Below are positions 22,585 to 32,411 of a stretch of 64,000 bases of DNA, in pieces (within the stretch, counting starts at the first letter, position 1; the number at the start of each line of letters is the position of its first letter). The position numbers were made by a program, and so were the translations under genes. Where the stretch lies: contig CM121341.1 in NCBI GenBank assembly GCA_051530055.1, positions 15,252,001 to 15,316,000 on the forward strand, given 5' to 3'. A model generated the notes under the pieces. It worked only from the letters and a program-made list of their open reading frames with translations, had not been told where the DNA came from and ran no database searches. The stretch is from Neoechinorhynchus agilis (Eukaryota; Acanthocephala).

Positions 22585-22712
22585 TAATTATTAAAAGACG
22601 CTGATGAACCCGACGAGGTTCGAAACGTCTTTAATAAATAATCATTTACCGGGTGTAGACCTAAACAATAATTCTAATTACATTCCCCGGTACTTCACTT
22701 ATAGACATTTCA
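22585..22712 (+). mobile_element. Dispersed repeat with hammerhead-like core
   Basis: Reads AAAGACG-CTGATGA-ACCCGACGAGGTT-CGAAAC-GTCTTTAAT, then ATTTACCGGGTGTAGACC and CATTCCCCGGTACTTCAC. CTGATGA, a short hairpin and CGAAAC are the hallmark of hammerhead ribozymes, and GTC follows. The outer arms TTATTAAAAGACG (22588-22600) and CGTCTTTAATAA (22626-22637) pair with each other. Related copies lie at 17636-17730, 37521-37560 (minus) and 61356-61480. Confidence 0.6.
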
Positions 22713-22740
22713 ATAGAAAAAGAAGTTTCTCATCATTATA

Positions 22741-22899
22741 TATGTATTTTTTGATGATAAGAAAAATAGAGATTGATTTATTATTCTCAATATTTTATCC
22801 TTTTCGTCGGACTTCTTTAGGTTTCTTGTAAGTTTTCTATTAACGAAAAAGTGAGAATAATAAATCAATCTCTATTTTTCTTATCACGAAAAATACATA
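22741..22899. repeat. Fold-back element with ~48-bp arms
   Basis: The left arm, 22741-22790 (TATGTATTTTTTGATGATAA, then GAAAAATAGAGATTGATTTA), is the near-perfect reverse complement of the right arm, 22852-22899. A spacer of about 60 bp separates them. It would form a long hairpin and is MITE-like in appearance. It starts about 30 bp after the hammerhead-like repeat. Confidence 0.85.
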
Positions 22900-23179
22900 A
22901 GTAGATTTAGCAAACTCACTATAAATCCATAAGGAAAATCACGTGGGTGACACCGCCATTTTCCACGTGATTTGCACTTTATAAATGACATATAAACCAC
23001 TCATTAGGGAAAATGTATAAAAGCTCACCATGAGATTTCTTTTTGAAGAAAGACGTCTTTTTCGTTTCTATACACTCGACACATCTTTCTAATTACTGCT
23101 ACTGTAAGTTGATGAAACGCGGGGTTTTCCTAAGATCACGTTAATTCGGCGATAAAATCAATACAACATTACCCAAAAT

Positions 23180-23377
23180 TTCTTTTTTGGGTGACTCTTT
23201 ATCGCTCCGAGAAAAATTAACATTTATTCCATTAATATTTCGAGACCTTAGTCCCTTCATCAGAATGTAGTAACAAGGTCTAGAAATATTAATGGAATAA
23301 ATGTTAATTTTTATCGGAGCGATAAAGAGTCACCCAAAAAAGAAGTTAAATTCGCACCGAAAGTTATTCTCAACGAA
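23180..23377. repeat. Fold-back element with ~70-bp arms and flanking 12-bp repeats
   Basis: Arms 23181-23250 and 23275-23344 are reverse complements with very few mismatches (TTTTTTGGGTGACTCTTTAT, then TTAACATTTATTCCATTAAT). The spacer is only about 24 bp. The element lies between two copies of ATTACCCAAAAT (23168-23179 and 23378-23389), which may be a target-site duplication or part of the element. Confidence 0.85.
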
Positions 23378-23389
23378 ATTACCCAAAAT

Positions 23390-23893
23390 GCTGAGTAGTA
23401 AATTAACGCGACGGTCTGTCAAACAAGTCGTCCAATTTATCTGCCTTAAATCGCCATCGAGCCTAATAATACTTCCAAAAAGTAAAGAATCTGGTCGATC
23501 AATCATATTGATCCTAATGCAATCGTGATATTAGTACCGACATATCATTTCCTTTTGTTCTACTCGATTGCTAACGGCTGGCGTTGCGAGCATTCATATG
23601 AACGTTAGATGTTTGCCGACTTTCCTCCTCCTTCCCGGAGGATCGAGCGCCCATTATTTCCCGATAGGCACCCGGGGAATTCCTTTATTGTAGGAATAAA
23701 GCACATTGACCGCCCCTGTCCTCTGCAAGTCAAACTTGTAATTTGATATGGTAATTGGCACCCCTAAATGGTGGACTGAAAGCACATTCCCACACGACAT
23801 TCTCCCCTCCGGACACATTCGAAACGCTCCTCGCAACATTTGGTGACGCCTGTCTCCGTTCTCGACCTCTTTGTCCAACTTCTATTCTAGACT
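23390..23893. other. Upstream region of the MTSS1-like gene
   Basis: No gene recognised. A GC-richer stretch (23640-23880) precedes the start codon and reads open for 74 codons on the minus strand. It most likely belongs to the promoter or 5' UTR of the I-BAR gene. Confidence 0.4.
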
Positions 23894-25480
23894 ATGGCTA
23901 TTTCATCGTCTCAACCGCCGATTGACGCAAATGCAATCAATGACCTCAAGGTAAATTTCCAAGTTGGTTCGCTCAACTCTTTAATAGTTTCCTTTAGCAT
24001 CTTCGTCCCCTTTGGGATGACTTCTTGAAACGTGCAACCAAGTTCAATAACCACGCCAGATTGTTTCTTCGCTCAATGTCGGCTTTCACAGACTCTCTCG
24101 ATGCCATATCGCAAGTTGCTTCGACTTGCTCGTCGTCTACATTCGCTGTAGATCCGGTTCAGGGTAACGGACGGTCCATTGGGAAAACTCTACAAGCCGT
24201 ATCTTCTTACCAGAGATCGCTCGAATTCAAATGCCGATCACTGCAAACGTATGATTATTCATTCTTTACATTATAGACCGATCCTCGTGTTTTAGGGCAT
24301 TTAATGATAGATTACTTCATCGATTGTCTGATCAGGTTTCGATCTGGAGAAGCAAAACCGATAAACTCGACAATATTCTTTCCAAAAATACCAGAGGTTA
24401 TAGACGCATAGCTAAAAATCAGCTTTTACGGCAACGATCAGAAATTTATTGTCTCGGTTGCTGTTTTTTCCTCGGTCCTCCGAATATACTCTCAATTACT
24501 GAACATCTATCCCATTGCTTTCTAGAGAAACGCTACTCACAGAATTCCCCCGACACACTTTTTTGGGTTCTAAATTTCTGATCTTTGCTCTAAGTCTATG
24601 CAAAAGCAAGCCCGCAAAATTCGACCGTTCGAAATGTCTTCAGGAAGCTAGCAAAGAGCTCGATAGCCAAATAAATGGATTTTTTATGTGTCTCAGGCCA
24701 GTGCTTCAAGCTCAGGCGACTATGGCTCCCGACTTTAAGAGATTGAGCGATTTGATGGCAAGTTTGGACAATAGTGCATCAGTACTCCCTCACCCTCAAT
24801 TCGATGCAAATTATTCTAATCGAGGTGGCGTTGATACATGGCCTTCAAGCCACGATGCTTCAAGGTCATCGTTCTTTAGTAGCAATAGTAGCATCAATAA
24901 TACGGTTGTTGATGGTCATCAAACAAATGGACTATCGATTGATTGGTCTTTGAAGGTTGGTCTAAAATCAAAAGAACCTGACGATAGTGGCGGTATTGCA
25001 CTTATCGCGAACGATAGCCACGATGGAGCTGGTTTGAACACAAGCACTTGCACTGCTCCTAAAGCAGGAGGCGAAATCATTTGGTATAATTCAGAGCCTA
25101 TTTCCCCTTCTATTCCCGAAACCGAGACTTTCGCTTGCTGCAGTACAATTTGGCGCCGTAGTAGTAGGTATCAACGCTTGGCACCCAAACCAGTGGCAGT
25201 TCCCCGCGTTCCGGGTCTTACCAACCATTCCCAATCGGCATCGACATCTACATCGATATCTGGAATAACGAGTACAACTGTAACGGACGTGCTCAGTACT
25301 TATGGTCCAATGAGTTGCGGGGGTGGATCGGTCACCTATGACCAGATTGGCTCAAGTCGTTCTTATGCTATGACAAGCAGCAACAATGGAACTGGTGGAT
25401 ATACAGATTCTGTACGAAGTGGACCAGCAGCTTTGAGAAGGAACATTACTTCGTCTTCTCATGAGAATTTCCCAAGATGA
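23894..25480 (+). CDS. I-BAR (IMD) domain protein, MTSS1/MIM-like
   Basis: Predicted inverse-BAR protein that binds membranes and actin to form protrusions (family knowledge). Exon 1 (23894-23950) encodes MAISSSQPPIDANAINDLK. Exon 2 (23998 to about 24239) has LRPLWDDFLKRATKFNNHAR and IGKTLQAVSSYQRSLEFKCR. Exon 3 (from about 24297) has FNDRLLHRLSDQVSIWRSKT and the basic GYRRIAKNQLLRQR. The last exon, which begins somewhere before about 24630, closes the IMD with GFFMCLRPVLQAQATMAPD. This order and the FxxxLRPVL element match the MTSS1 family IMD. The remaining 250 residues are Ser/Thr/Gly-rich and disordered and end SSSHENFPR. I see no WH2 motif, which is unusual for MTSS1. The exon 3 to last exon junction (about 24440-24630) is unresolved. 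It is tail-to-tail with the NCS-like gene, 32 bp away. Confidence 0.75.
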
Positions 25481-25512
25481 CCACCGATCCTTTTGATGTA
25501 ATTTATTTGTAA

Positions 25513-26079
25513 CTAAATATTATTTCTATTAAGAACATCTCCGTAAAAATCTTCCTGCAATGCCGTATCCATAAACTTTTTCATCGGTATTGTCTCTTGA
25601 GTAGCAGAATCGATGAGCTGATCAAATGCCTTGTTGGCATTTTGCACTTCATAACCTGCATCAAGTCCATTTAACAATGTTCTTGCTTGATCTGTGTTTA
25701 TACTTGCAGGCATTTCTCCAGTTGAATTTAAAATCTGTTTTACGAGAAATTCCATTTTTGTGCGAGCTGCTCCTTGTTCACGTAACATTACGTAGGCTGC
25801 TGTGAATTCATCAAAAGTTAGATATCCCGATTCGTCCTTATCGAACGCTTTGAATACCCGATTGGCTATTTTTCGGAGTTTAAGTGACGATTCTGGGTCT
25901 GAACCAGGAGTGAGTTCGCAATACATTTCACGAAATTGTTTTTTATTCATTAGGCCATTTTTTGAGTGCTTTTGGAACTCAAGGCTAAGACCTCGGATCG
26001 CAAATTGGTCGATTCCTGTTAGGTTTGAAAATGCTTTAATATCTCCTTCGTCCAAGGGCTTTGTTTTTTTCGCTCCCAT
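25513..26079 (-). CDS. Neuronal calcium sensor-like EF-hand protein
   Basis: A protein of 188 residues if translation starts at MGAKKTKPLDEGDIKAF. I chose this start because it gives the N-terminal Gly needed for myristoylation and the usual NCS length. An upstream in-frame extension to 26262 has no family similarity and is probably 5' UTR. One canonical EF-hand loop is visible, DKDESGYLTFDE, at about residue 80. The preceding hand region (FQKHSKNGLMNKKQFREMY) is degenerate, and the later hands (GLDAGYEVQNANKAFDQLID) lack the calcium ligands. So it probably binds one calcium ion, unlike classical NCS-1 or recoverin. No introns are seen. Confidence 0.75.
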   Translation of the reverse strand: MGAKKTKPLDEGDIKAFSNLTGIDQFAIRGLSLEFQKHSKNGLMNKKQFREMYCELTPGSDPESSLKLRKIANRVFKAFDKDESGYLTFDEFTAAYVMLREQGAARTKMEFLVKQILNSTGEMPASINTDQARTLLNGLDAGYEVQNANKAFDQLIDSATQETIPMKKFMDTALQEDFYGDVLNRNNI

Positions 26080-26369
26080 TTGTTCGCACTTCGAGAATCC
26101 GTTAGTACAAAACGCCTCTTTAAAGATAGTAAGTAAAAATATGAGTAAGTCGCTCATCTGTTCACGCGTTGATGCTTCGCTGAATCGAGACACGCTCTTT
26201 CGTTTCATAAAGATGTTTAATAAGGAAATCACTATTAAATTTGGCGTGTAAGAAAAATTCAATTTTTCATATTTGACCTCTTAATTTTTACGTTATCAGC
26301 TTACAAATCTGAAAACGATTCACTTATATTTAATCAACGTCGTAAACACTTGCAAACAATGACTGATGA

Positions 26370-26452
26370 GGCGAGGTCACCTCGCGAAATATTTCCAATA
26401 AATCAAAATAAAATGTGCTATTACCGGGATTATTATCACCAAAATAATACTT
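26370..26452 (-). repeat. MITE-like palindromic element, copy 1
   Basis: Read on the minus strand, TTTTGGTGATAATAATCCCGG is followed 40 bp on by a palindrome, CGCGAGGTGACCTCGCC. It is the inverted relative of the element at 26741-26824, sharing TTTGGTGA, the CCGGTAAT-like block and the CGCGAGGT palindrome. Confidence 0.7.
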
Positions 26453-26740
26453 ATATTTAAAGCGCAGAACATTTCTTGTTAATCGATAATCCGGTTAAAA
26501 AGTCAGAAATGTTTTGTCCGAATATTTTCTATGAAATGGTGAATCGAAACCTTAAAAACTTCATGGCAACTTCAAATTGCACGAAAATTTTAAATTAATA
26601 CTTGCTTGGTTAGCTTTTGTCTCCAAATTCAAAAAAAGGATGACTTACTAAACGATTAAAACACTGTATCTTGAATAAGTGGTCTATTCGTTATTCTAAC
26701 ATGTATATATAAGAAGGAATAAAAAATCCGAGTTTAAGTT

Positions 26741-26824
26741 TTTGGTGAACATAATACCGGTCATAACTTATGTGATTTATTTGAGATATCTCGCGAGGTA
26801 ACCTCGCGATTATGTTCACCAAAA
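26741..26824 (+). repeat. MITE-like palindromic element, copy 2
   Basis: Terminal inverted repeats TTTGGTGAACATAAT and ATTATGTTCACCAAAA enclose an internal near-perfect palindrome, TCGCGAGGTAACCTCGCGA. About 84 bp. It is in opposite orientation to the copy about 290 bp to the left. Confidence 0.8.
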
Positions 26825-27761
26825 GTATACTTTGATTAACACGAAGCGCTAAAGGATTCAATAGTATTTCTTGAGCAAAACGGTACTCTTAAGACCAATT
26901 TTCCATACGAGCCATCACAAATAAAACGTGCAGTACCTCAAACTCTAGTCTTAAACAGCAACCAAACAACATCGATGCACCTAAAATTTCTAAGTTAATC
27001 GTTTAATTCCAAAATACAGTTTACTACTTTAAAAACGTTTATCCAAATCATTTAGATTTTGATTTGTTCGCACAACACCGTAAAAACTTTTATTCAGCAA
27101 CTGCAACAAATTATCGAATATATCCGCAAATCGAGTGCATCCATCTAAAACTCCTTGCAAAAATTATGCAGTTCTGACTTTTTTGCGCATTTCTGTTTGC
27201 TCACAATGATTACACAATTATTTTTATTGAAAAATATCACTCTTGCCCTTAAATTTATCGACCATTTTTGGTGAAGATAAGTTAACAAATAAAAAATGCG
27301 ATTACTATATGTTATTTCACTAAAAATTACTAAATTTCTTGAAAACACTTCGGAAGTAGTATTTCATTATACAAATTTATCCTTTTTGGCCTGTTTCAGA
27401 TGACATAAAGTGTGCTTAGAGTCGTTCATTCGAAATAGCGACTATAAAAACAAAAATACGAACTCCCTAGGACCCAAATCCCGTAATTTTGTACAAAAAT
27501 AACTTACTACTATATTATTTTCTAGTTTCAACATGCGCGACAGGATGAAAAATGAAATCGATCACTAAAAGGCGTATTTGTTTTGCTTTTCGAGTAAGCC
27601 AACATCGTAAGATAAAAATTCGGCCCTCATAAAAAGTGCTGCATCTTTTTTGAGAATATATAAAATCGAAAAGGATATACAGATCGTATTCTCGCGGATT
27701 GTAAATACTTTGCTGAACGGATGGAGCATTCTTGTGGTTATTAAATATTTATACCTTCTCG
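26825..27761. other. AT-rich intergenic, no gene recognised
   Basis: About 0.9 kb. Two minus-strand frames of 67 and 71 codons (27145-27348 and 27565-27780) have AT-driven composition and no domain. Nothing else supported. Confidence 0.4.
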
Positions 27762-27971
27762 TGGTAGTTATAACACCCATGATTTAAATTAACTAATTTA
27801 TTAATGACAGCAACAAATCTAGGAATTTAAATTCTGGGTGTTATAACTACCAAAAGAAAGTATATTTTCCCCCGAAATCCACGAAGTTATAACACCCATG
27901 ATTTAAATTGACTAATTTATTAATGACGGCAATAGATCTAGGAATTTAAATCCTGGGTGTTATAACTACCA
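27762..27971. repeat. Two tandem copies of a hairpin-forming element
   Basis: A 119-bp unit occurs twice in tandem. Each copy has arms GGTAGTTATAACACCCATGA-like on the left and GGGTGTTATAACTACC on the right, plus inner arms GATTTAAAT and ATTTAAAT. The two copies differ at only a few positions (for example AACTAATTTA/GACTAATTTA, GACAGCAACA/GACGGCAATA). A shared AAAAGAAAGTATATTTTCCC follows each. Confidence 0.9.
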
Positions 27972-28586
27972 AAAGAAAGTATATTTTCCCCAGAAATCCA
28001 CGGCATTAAATATTTATTTTTTAAATGACTGAATGCAATATTTGAAAATGCGAATTTCATGCAGAAATTACTTTGCACAAGACTATTTTTAAGTAGCTAA
28101 AAAATTTCGCTTGGTGCTTAATAACAAGTTTCCGGGCTTGAAATTTACAATAATGATTTTTAATATTGTTAGCTATTCTGATGGCAAGCAGTGAACTAAA
28201 GGACATGCCTAATGGCACTTTAAATTATCACGCACGGATGGGTTAGGTATTTTCACAGACAAAAGGCACTCTAGCTTGGCCTAGGAAAATCGAATACATT
28301 TGTCCAAATGCGCAAAATCCAAGGCAACAACTGCGCCTTCCTTTCCGCATGAGCCGCTAGGAAACATTTTAGCTGATCTCGAAGCTTAAGTTTTTTTCTC
28401 GAATTCTGCATGTGTGCAAGATAATTGAAGCCTTATACTTAAACACTATTGCATATCCGAACCTACTTAGTTCGAAAAGATGAATGAATTGAAGCAGAAG
28501 CGAGCGAGAGAAAATATGAGGTGGTTTTCAATATTTATGTAGAAATCTCAGTGTTTAAATCGGGCTATCAAGATTTCTAAATTCAG
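27972..28586. other. Upstream region of the GPCR gene
   Basis: No gene or repeat recognised in about 600 bp; presumably the GPCR promoter and 5' UTR. Confidence 0.4.
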
Positions 28587-29727
28587 ATGCTGATTTCATC
28601 TTCGAGTTTAAGCTCCACGTCTACGGCAATATCGCTCATGTCGACCAATGTAGCTCCGCACGTTCAATTGAGTTTAGCGTTTGTAACGACCGTAAGATGC
28701 TTTGGAATGTTGATTATAATCTTTGGGACGATTGGTAATCTTCTGTCGATACTTGTGCTCACCAGACCACGCCTAAGAAAACAACCAACAGCCGTCTATT
28801 TGACCGCACTCGCATTCTCAGACATTGGAATTATCTATTTTATCTACTTCACTCATTATCTCTCATTCTCGTACCGAAAAAATGTTCGCCTATATAGTTC
28901 ATTTCTCTGTAAACTGTCGTGCTTCACCAGCCATACCTTCCTCCAACTAAGTCCTGCATTACTAGCACTAGTTAGTGTCCAACGGCTCTTAACAGTAAAA
29001 AATCCTTCCATAAATGTTCCTTTAATATGCAATCTAAACATGTCTAAGATCATCATCTCCACGGTCGCACTGATTTCAGCACTAGCCAACTGCCATTTTT
29101 TGGTATTTTATCGCCTTCAGCACGATTCGTACGATAACGTTTCATTCTGTGGACCGGATTCCCGATACTCAGCTTATCGATACTTCTTATCTCGAATCCA
29201 TCCAAGAGTAATACTTTTCTCATGCGTTATCGGACCGTCCTTTACCATGATAATATGCAACTTCAAACTCGGACGCCATGTTCTAAAAACTACCAAAGGG
29301 GTATTCCGTGATTCAGCTAGCGAAACCAACTCTACTTTGGCCGGGCAATCGAAAAGGAGGCAAAATCGACAAAAATCTTTAACTATCATGCTCACCAGCG
29401 TATCGGCAGTTTATATTCTATTCACAGCACCAGCAATCTTTGTCTATCTTTTATTCCGTCATGAGTGATCACAGCAAAGGAGGGGAGAGCAAGGTGCTGC
29501 AGCTGCGAACGCTCAATAGCACAATCATCAATTCGTTTAGTCTCAGAGCCATCATATGGGCAGTCGTGAACATGCTGCTGACGCTGAACACTGTTGCAAA
29601 TTTCGTCTTATATTTCCTGGCAGGTAATGTATTCAGAAGTGAACTTAAGCTTGTAAAAACTTGTGGAGCGAACTGCAAGGTCATCAAAAAAATCGATACG
29701 CCCACCTATTTTATTCTTTGCAATTGA
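28587..29727 (+). CDS. Rhodopsin-family GPCR, peptide-receptor-like, with frame break
   Basis: Seven-transmembrane receptor of the nematode peptide/FMRFamide-receptor style. TM1 IIIFGTIGNLLSILVLTRPR has the class A GN motif. TM2 is YLTALAFSDIGIIYFIYF. The Cys pair for the extracellular disulfide is CKLSC before TM3 and SFCGPDS in loop 2. TM3 ends SVQRLLTV, so the E/DRY motif is changed to VQR. TM6 is LTIMLTSVSAVYILFTAP. TM7 (WAVVNMLLTLNTVANFVLYF) lies in another frame and has NxxxNFxxY in place of NPxxY. The first frame stops at 29466-29468 (LLFRHE*) just before TM7. No GT-AG intron of credible size restores the frame, so this is a frameshift, an assembly error or an unusual intron. The ligand is unknown. 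Confidence 0.75.
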
Positions 29728-30293
29728 CATTTTTTCGCTCTTTTTTAAATGTAGCCTAAAATAGTTAGTGCAAATATGAAGCGTTATAAAGTGTTGATCG
29801 CAACAATATTATGGATTAATCTTTCTGATAAGCGCTTAAAATGTCATGCCATTGTTCTTGTTCTAAATAATCTATAAATACGACCATTAATCACACAAAC
29901 AACGGCAATCGCTCCACATGATAATCTCAGGATGTCTACACCAAATGGGCCTCGTATATTCGGAGACTACAGACAGTCAAGAAAGTTGATAATATTTTGA
30001 AGCCATTCGCCTAGCTCTCTACTGCGCAATCAACTACTGCGACCATTTCGATTGTAACAATAAACGTGTAAGTGAGCGATTTTGAATAGCAGTTTGGGTT
30101 GTGTATTTGTGATTAAGTTTTTAAGAACTTTTAATCAAAATCACATGTTTTTTATCCAGTAAAAAATGCGAGCTGACCGGAAAATAGCTTCAGCAGCTCT
30201 TCATACATATAAATTACAAGACTTTTCTGTGAATTGGAAGTCTTAGATAAAGTGCGAGAAGTCTTGTTAAACAGCTTTTCTAAAAAAGACCAG
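29728..30293. other. GPCR-SMAD spacer; SMAD first exon may lie here
   Basis: The MH1 exon at 30294 begins in mid-domain after an acceptor (AAGACCAG|G), so the SMAD initiator Met must be upstream, most likely in this spacer. I could not identify that exon. Confidence 0.4.
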
Positions 30294-32411
30294 GTTATTT
30301 AAGTGGAAACGAAATGGTGAAGATGAGAACTGGCCTGAGCATGCAATCGATGCTCTGTACAAGCGATTGAAAAAGAAGAAAGGTTCTACCTAGTTTTTTT
30401 GCAATTCACTAAAGTTTTCTAATATTTTTAGGCGAAGTCGAGAAACTAGTTGAGATTTTATCAAACCCATCTTCCATTAGTGAATGTGTCACGATTCCTC
30501 GCTCAATGGATGGCCGAATTCAGTACGCAGCTAATCGAAAATGCCTTCCTCATGTCCTCTATTGTCGCCTATGGAGATGGCCAGATCTTTCAAACTGTCA
30601 AGAACTTAGATCTGTGCCAAACTGCGACCATCCGTATCAGTCCGAAAATAAAAACAGTAAAGATATTTGCATCAATCCATACCATTACATACGGCTTACA
30701 CGAGCTGCCACTACTGCCGCTTCGACGAGTAAATATCACTGTAAAATTATTGATTGATAATTTTCTTGTATTTTAGATCTTCCGCCCGTTCTGGTTCCAT
30801 GCTACAATCAGTTCCCCGCGGTTTCCGAACAAACGCGAGCAAACGAAAATCAACCTTTCTCCACAGCAGACAACGTTCAATCTGGTAAGTATTATGGTTG
30901 AAATCGGTTAGCTTTTCTAATTTATGGTTCATTTAAAACTGTAAAATAAATAGATCTACACTGTGCTTCTCTGCTACACATATACAACCAACAAATCATT
31001 TTTTTGTGAAACTATTTCGCTTTTAATTCTTGTAAATATCCCGACGTTGCCAGTATACTGGCAGCGTTCCCTCGCTGTATCACAATTGCGATTCGTTGAG
31101 CGAGGAAATTTCTCGAGCGCGGTTCCCCCGTCGTCATTTCGTCCTTCGTCCCAAATCGTCGAGGAGAGGGAGCGCTAACGGTCCCAAGGCTCCATACGTT
31201 TCCACGGCAATAGGGACGAAATGGTAATTCCTTAGGAGCTCTCTATATTTTGAACGCTTTCGTTCCTCAGCTACGACCGCTGAACCTCCAGGGCGCTTTT
31301 TTCAAAAGGGAAAATTACTGGGGGCAAGCGTGTCCACACAAGTCGCGTCCCATAAAAGCGGTTTTCCCTCCCGCCATGGAAAAACCGTGACACCGTCAGG
31401 TCGCTTGCTGTCTAGGCGGCATAAATTACTCGGCTCTAGAATATTGGACACGTGAACGGAATCAAGCTAAATGATAATAATCGACAAGTTTTCTCCAAAA
31501 ATCGGTTTTTTGCCTGACTAGAACATATCAATACATTAACATTTCTCTCCTTTGATAATCATGTACAAATTGGATCGCCATTGTCATTGTAGGTGCTCCA
31601 ATAAGTGCCAATAACCAGGATATCCACCAGCATTCAGCTTATGTTCCATACGAACCACAATCAAATTGGTGTATGATAGCTTACCATGAACTTAATCAAC
31701 GGGTTGGGCCCGTTTTCTTTGGAAACAGTCCCACAATTCAAGTAGACGGATACACGAACCCACTGTCTTCGGATTTTACAATTAGAAATGATCCACTAAA
31801 ATCACGTATCTTTTTCTTTTTTCGTGAGTAAGAAAATTATACGAGTTATAAAGAAACAACTTTTGCAAATGACAAATGCCGTTGCTGCCCCGCCTCCATT
31901 TACACGATTTTCACTTGGTCCAATATCATCTTTATTCCGAAACTCCACTACGAAGAAAGTCCGAACTCACATTGGAAAAGGTATATTGCTGACACAATCA
32001 GCCAATTCGCTAGATGTCTACCTTCAAGTACTGGGATCTCATCCGGTGTTTGTCCGGAGTAGAATCCTTAATGGCGAACAAGGATTTCTCGACTGTACAG
32101 TTGTCAAGATGCATCCGGGAACAAGCCTCAGAGTATTCTCAGAAGCTGTATTTTATCAAACACTCACTGCTGCTCTTCAATGTGGTCCTACCGAAAACTG
32201 TGTAAGTCCGTTCGATGCGGTCTATGATCTGATAGGCTGCTGCAAGTTTTCGTTAAGTTTCATCAAAGGTTGGGGCAATGGATATGCGAGAAGCGATATA
32301 TCCTCAACTCCCTGTTGGCTCGAAGTTCACCTTAATGGACCACTGTCATGGTTAGATAATATCTTAGCTACTATGGGATGCGCTCAATCGATGATGTCTT
32401 CAAGAACTTGA
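30294..32411 (+). CDS. Receptor-regulated SMAD (SMAD2/3-type)
   Basis: TGF-beta pathway transcription factor. MH1 is encoded by exons 30294-30382 and 30432-30740: [17 protein letters not shown], the DNA-binding hairpin region [16 protein letters not shown], and [10 protein letters not shown]. The zinc ligands are Cys in ECVTIP, NCDHP and ICINPYHY plus that His. The linker exon 30777-30884 starts [13 protein letters not shown], matching the SMAD2/3 linker. MH2 starts at 31593 ([18 protein letters not shown]) and ends at 32411 ([20 protein letters not shown], then [19 protein letters not shown]). The C-terminal tail is SMMSSRT, whereas R-SMADs end SSxS, so the last acceptor residue is Thr. The linker intron (30885-31592) contains a retroelement fragment. 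The next intron (31806-31905) reads GT-AC. The first exon is missing from this call. Confidence 0.88.
31100..31455 (-). mobile_element. Retroelement C-terminal fragment in SMAD intron
   Basis: Minus strand within the SMAD linker intron. The frame reads [20 protein letters not shown], then [20 protein letters not shown]; after stops in the next part the same family continues as [24 protein letters not shown]...WDAT looks like a PD-(D/E)XK-type endonuclease signature found at the end of some retroelement polyproteins. It is the same module as at 44300-45130 and 52075-52950. It is a decayed fragment, not a gene. Confidence 0.7.
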
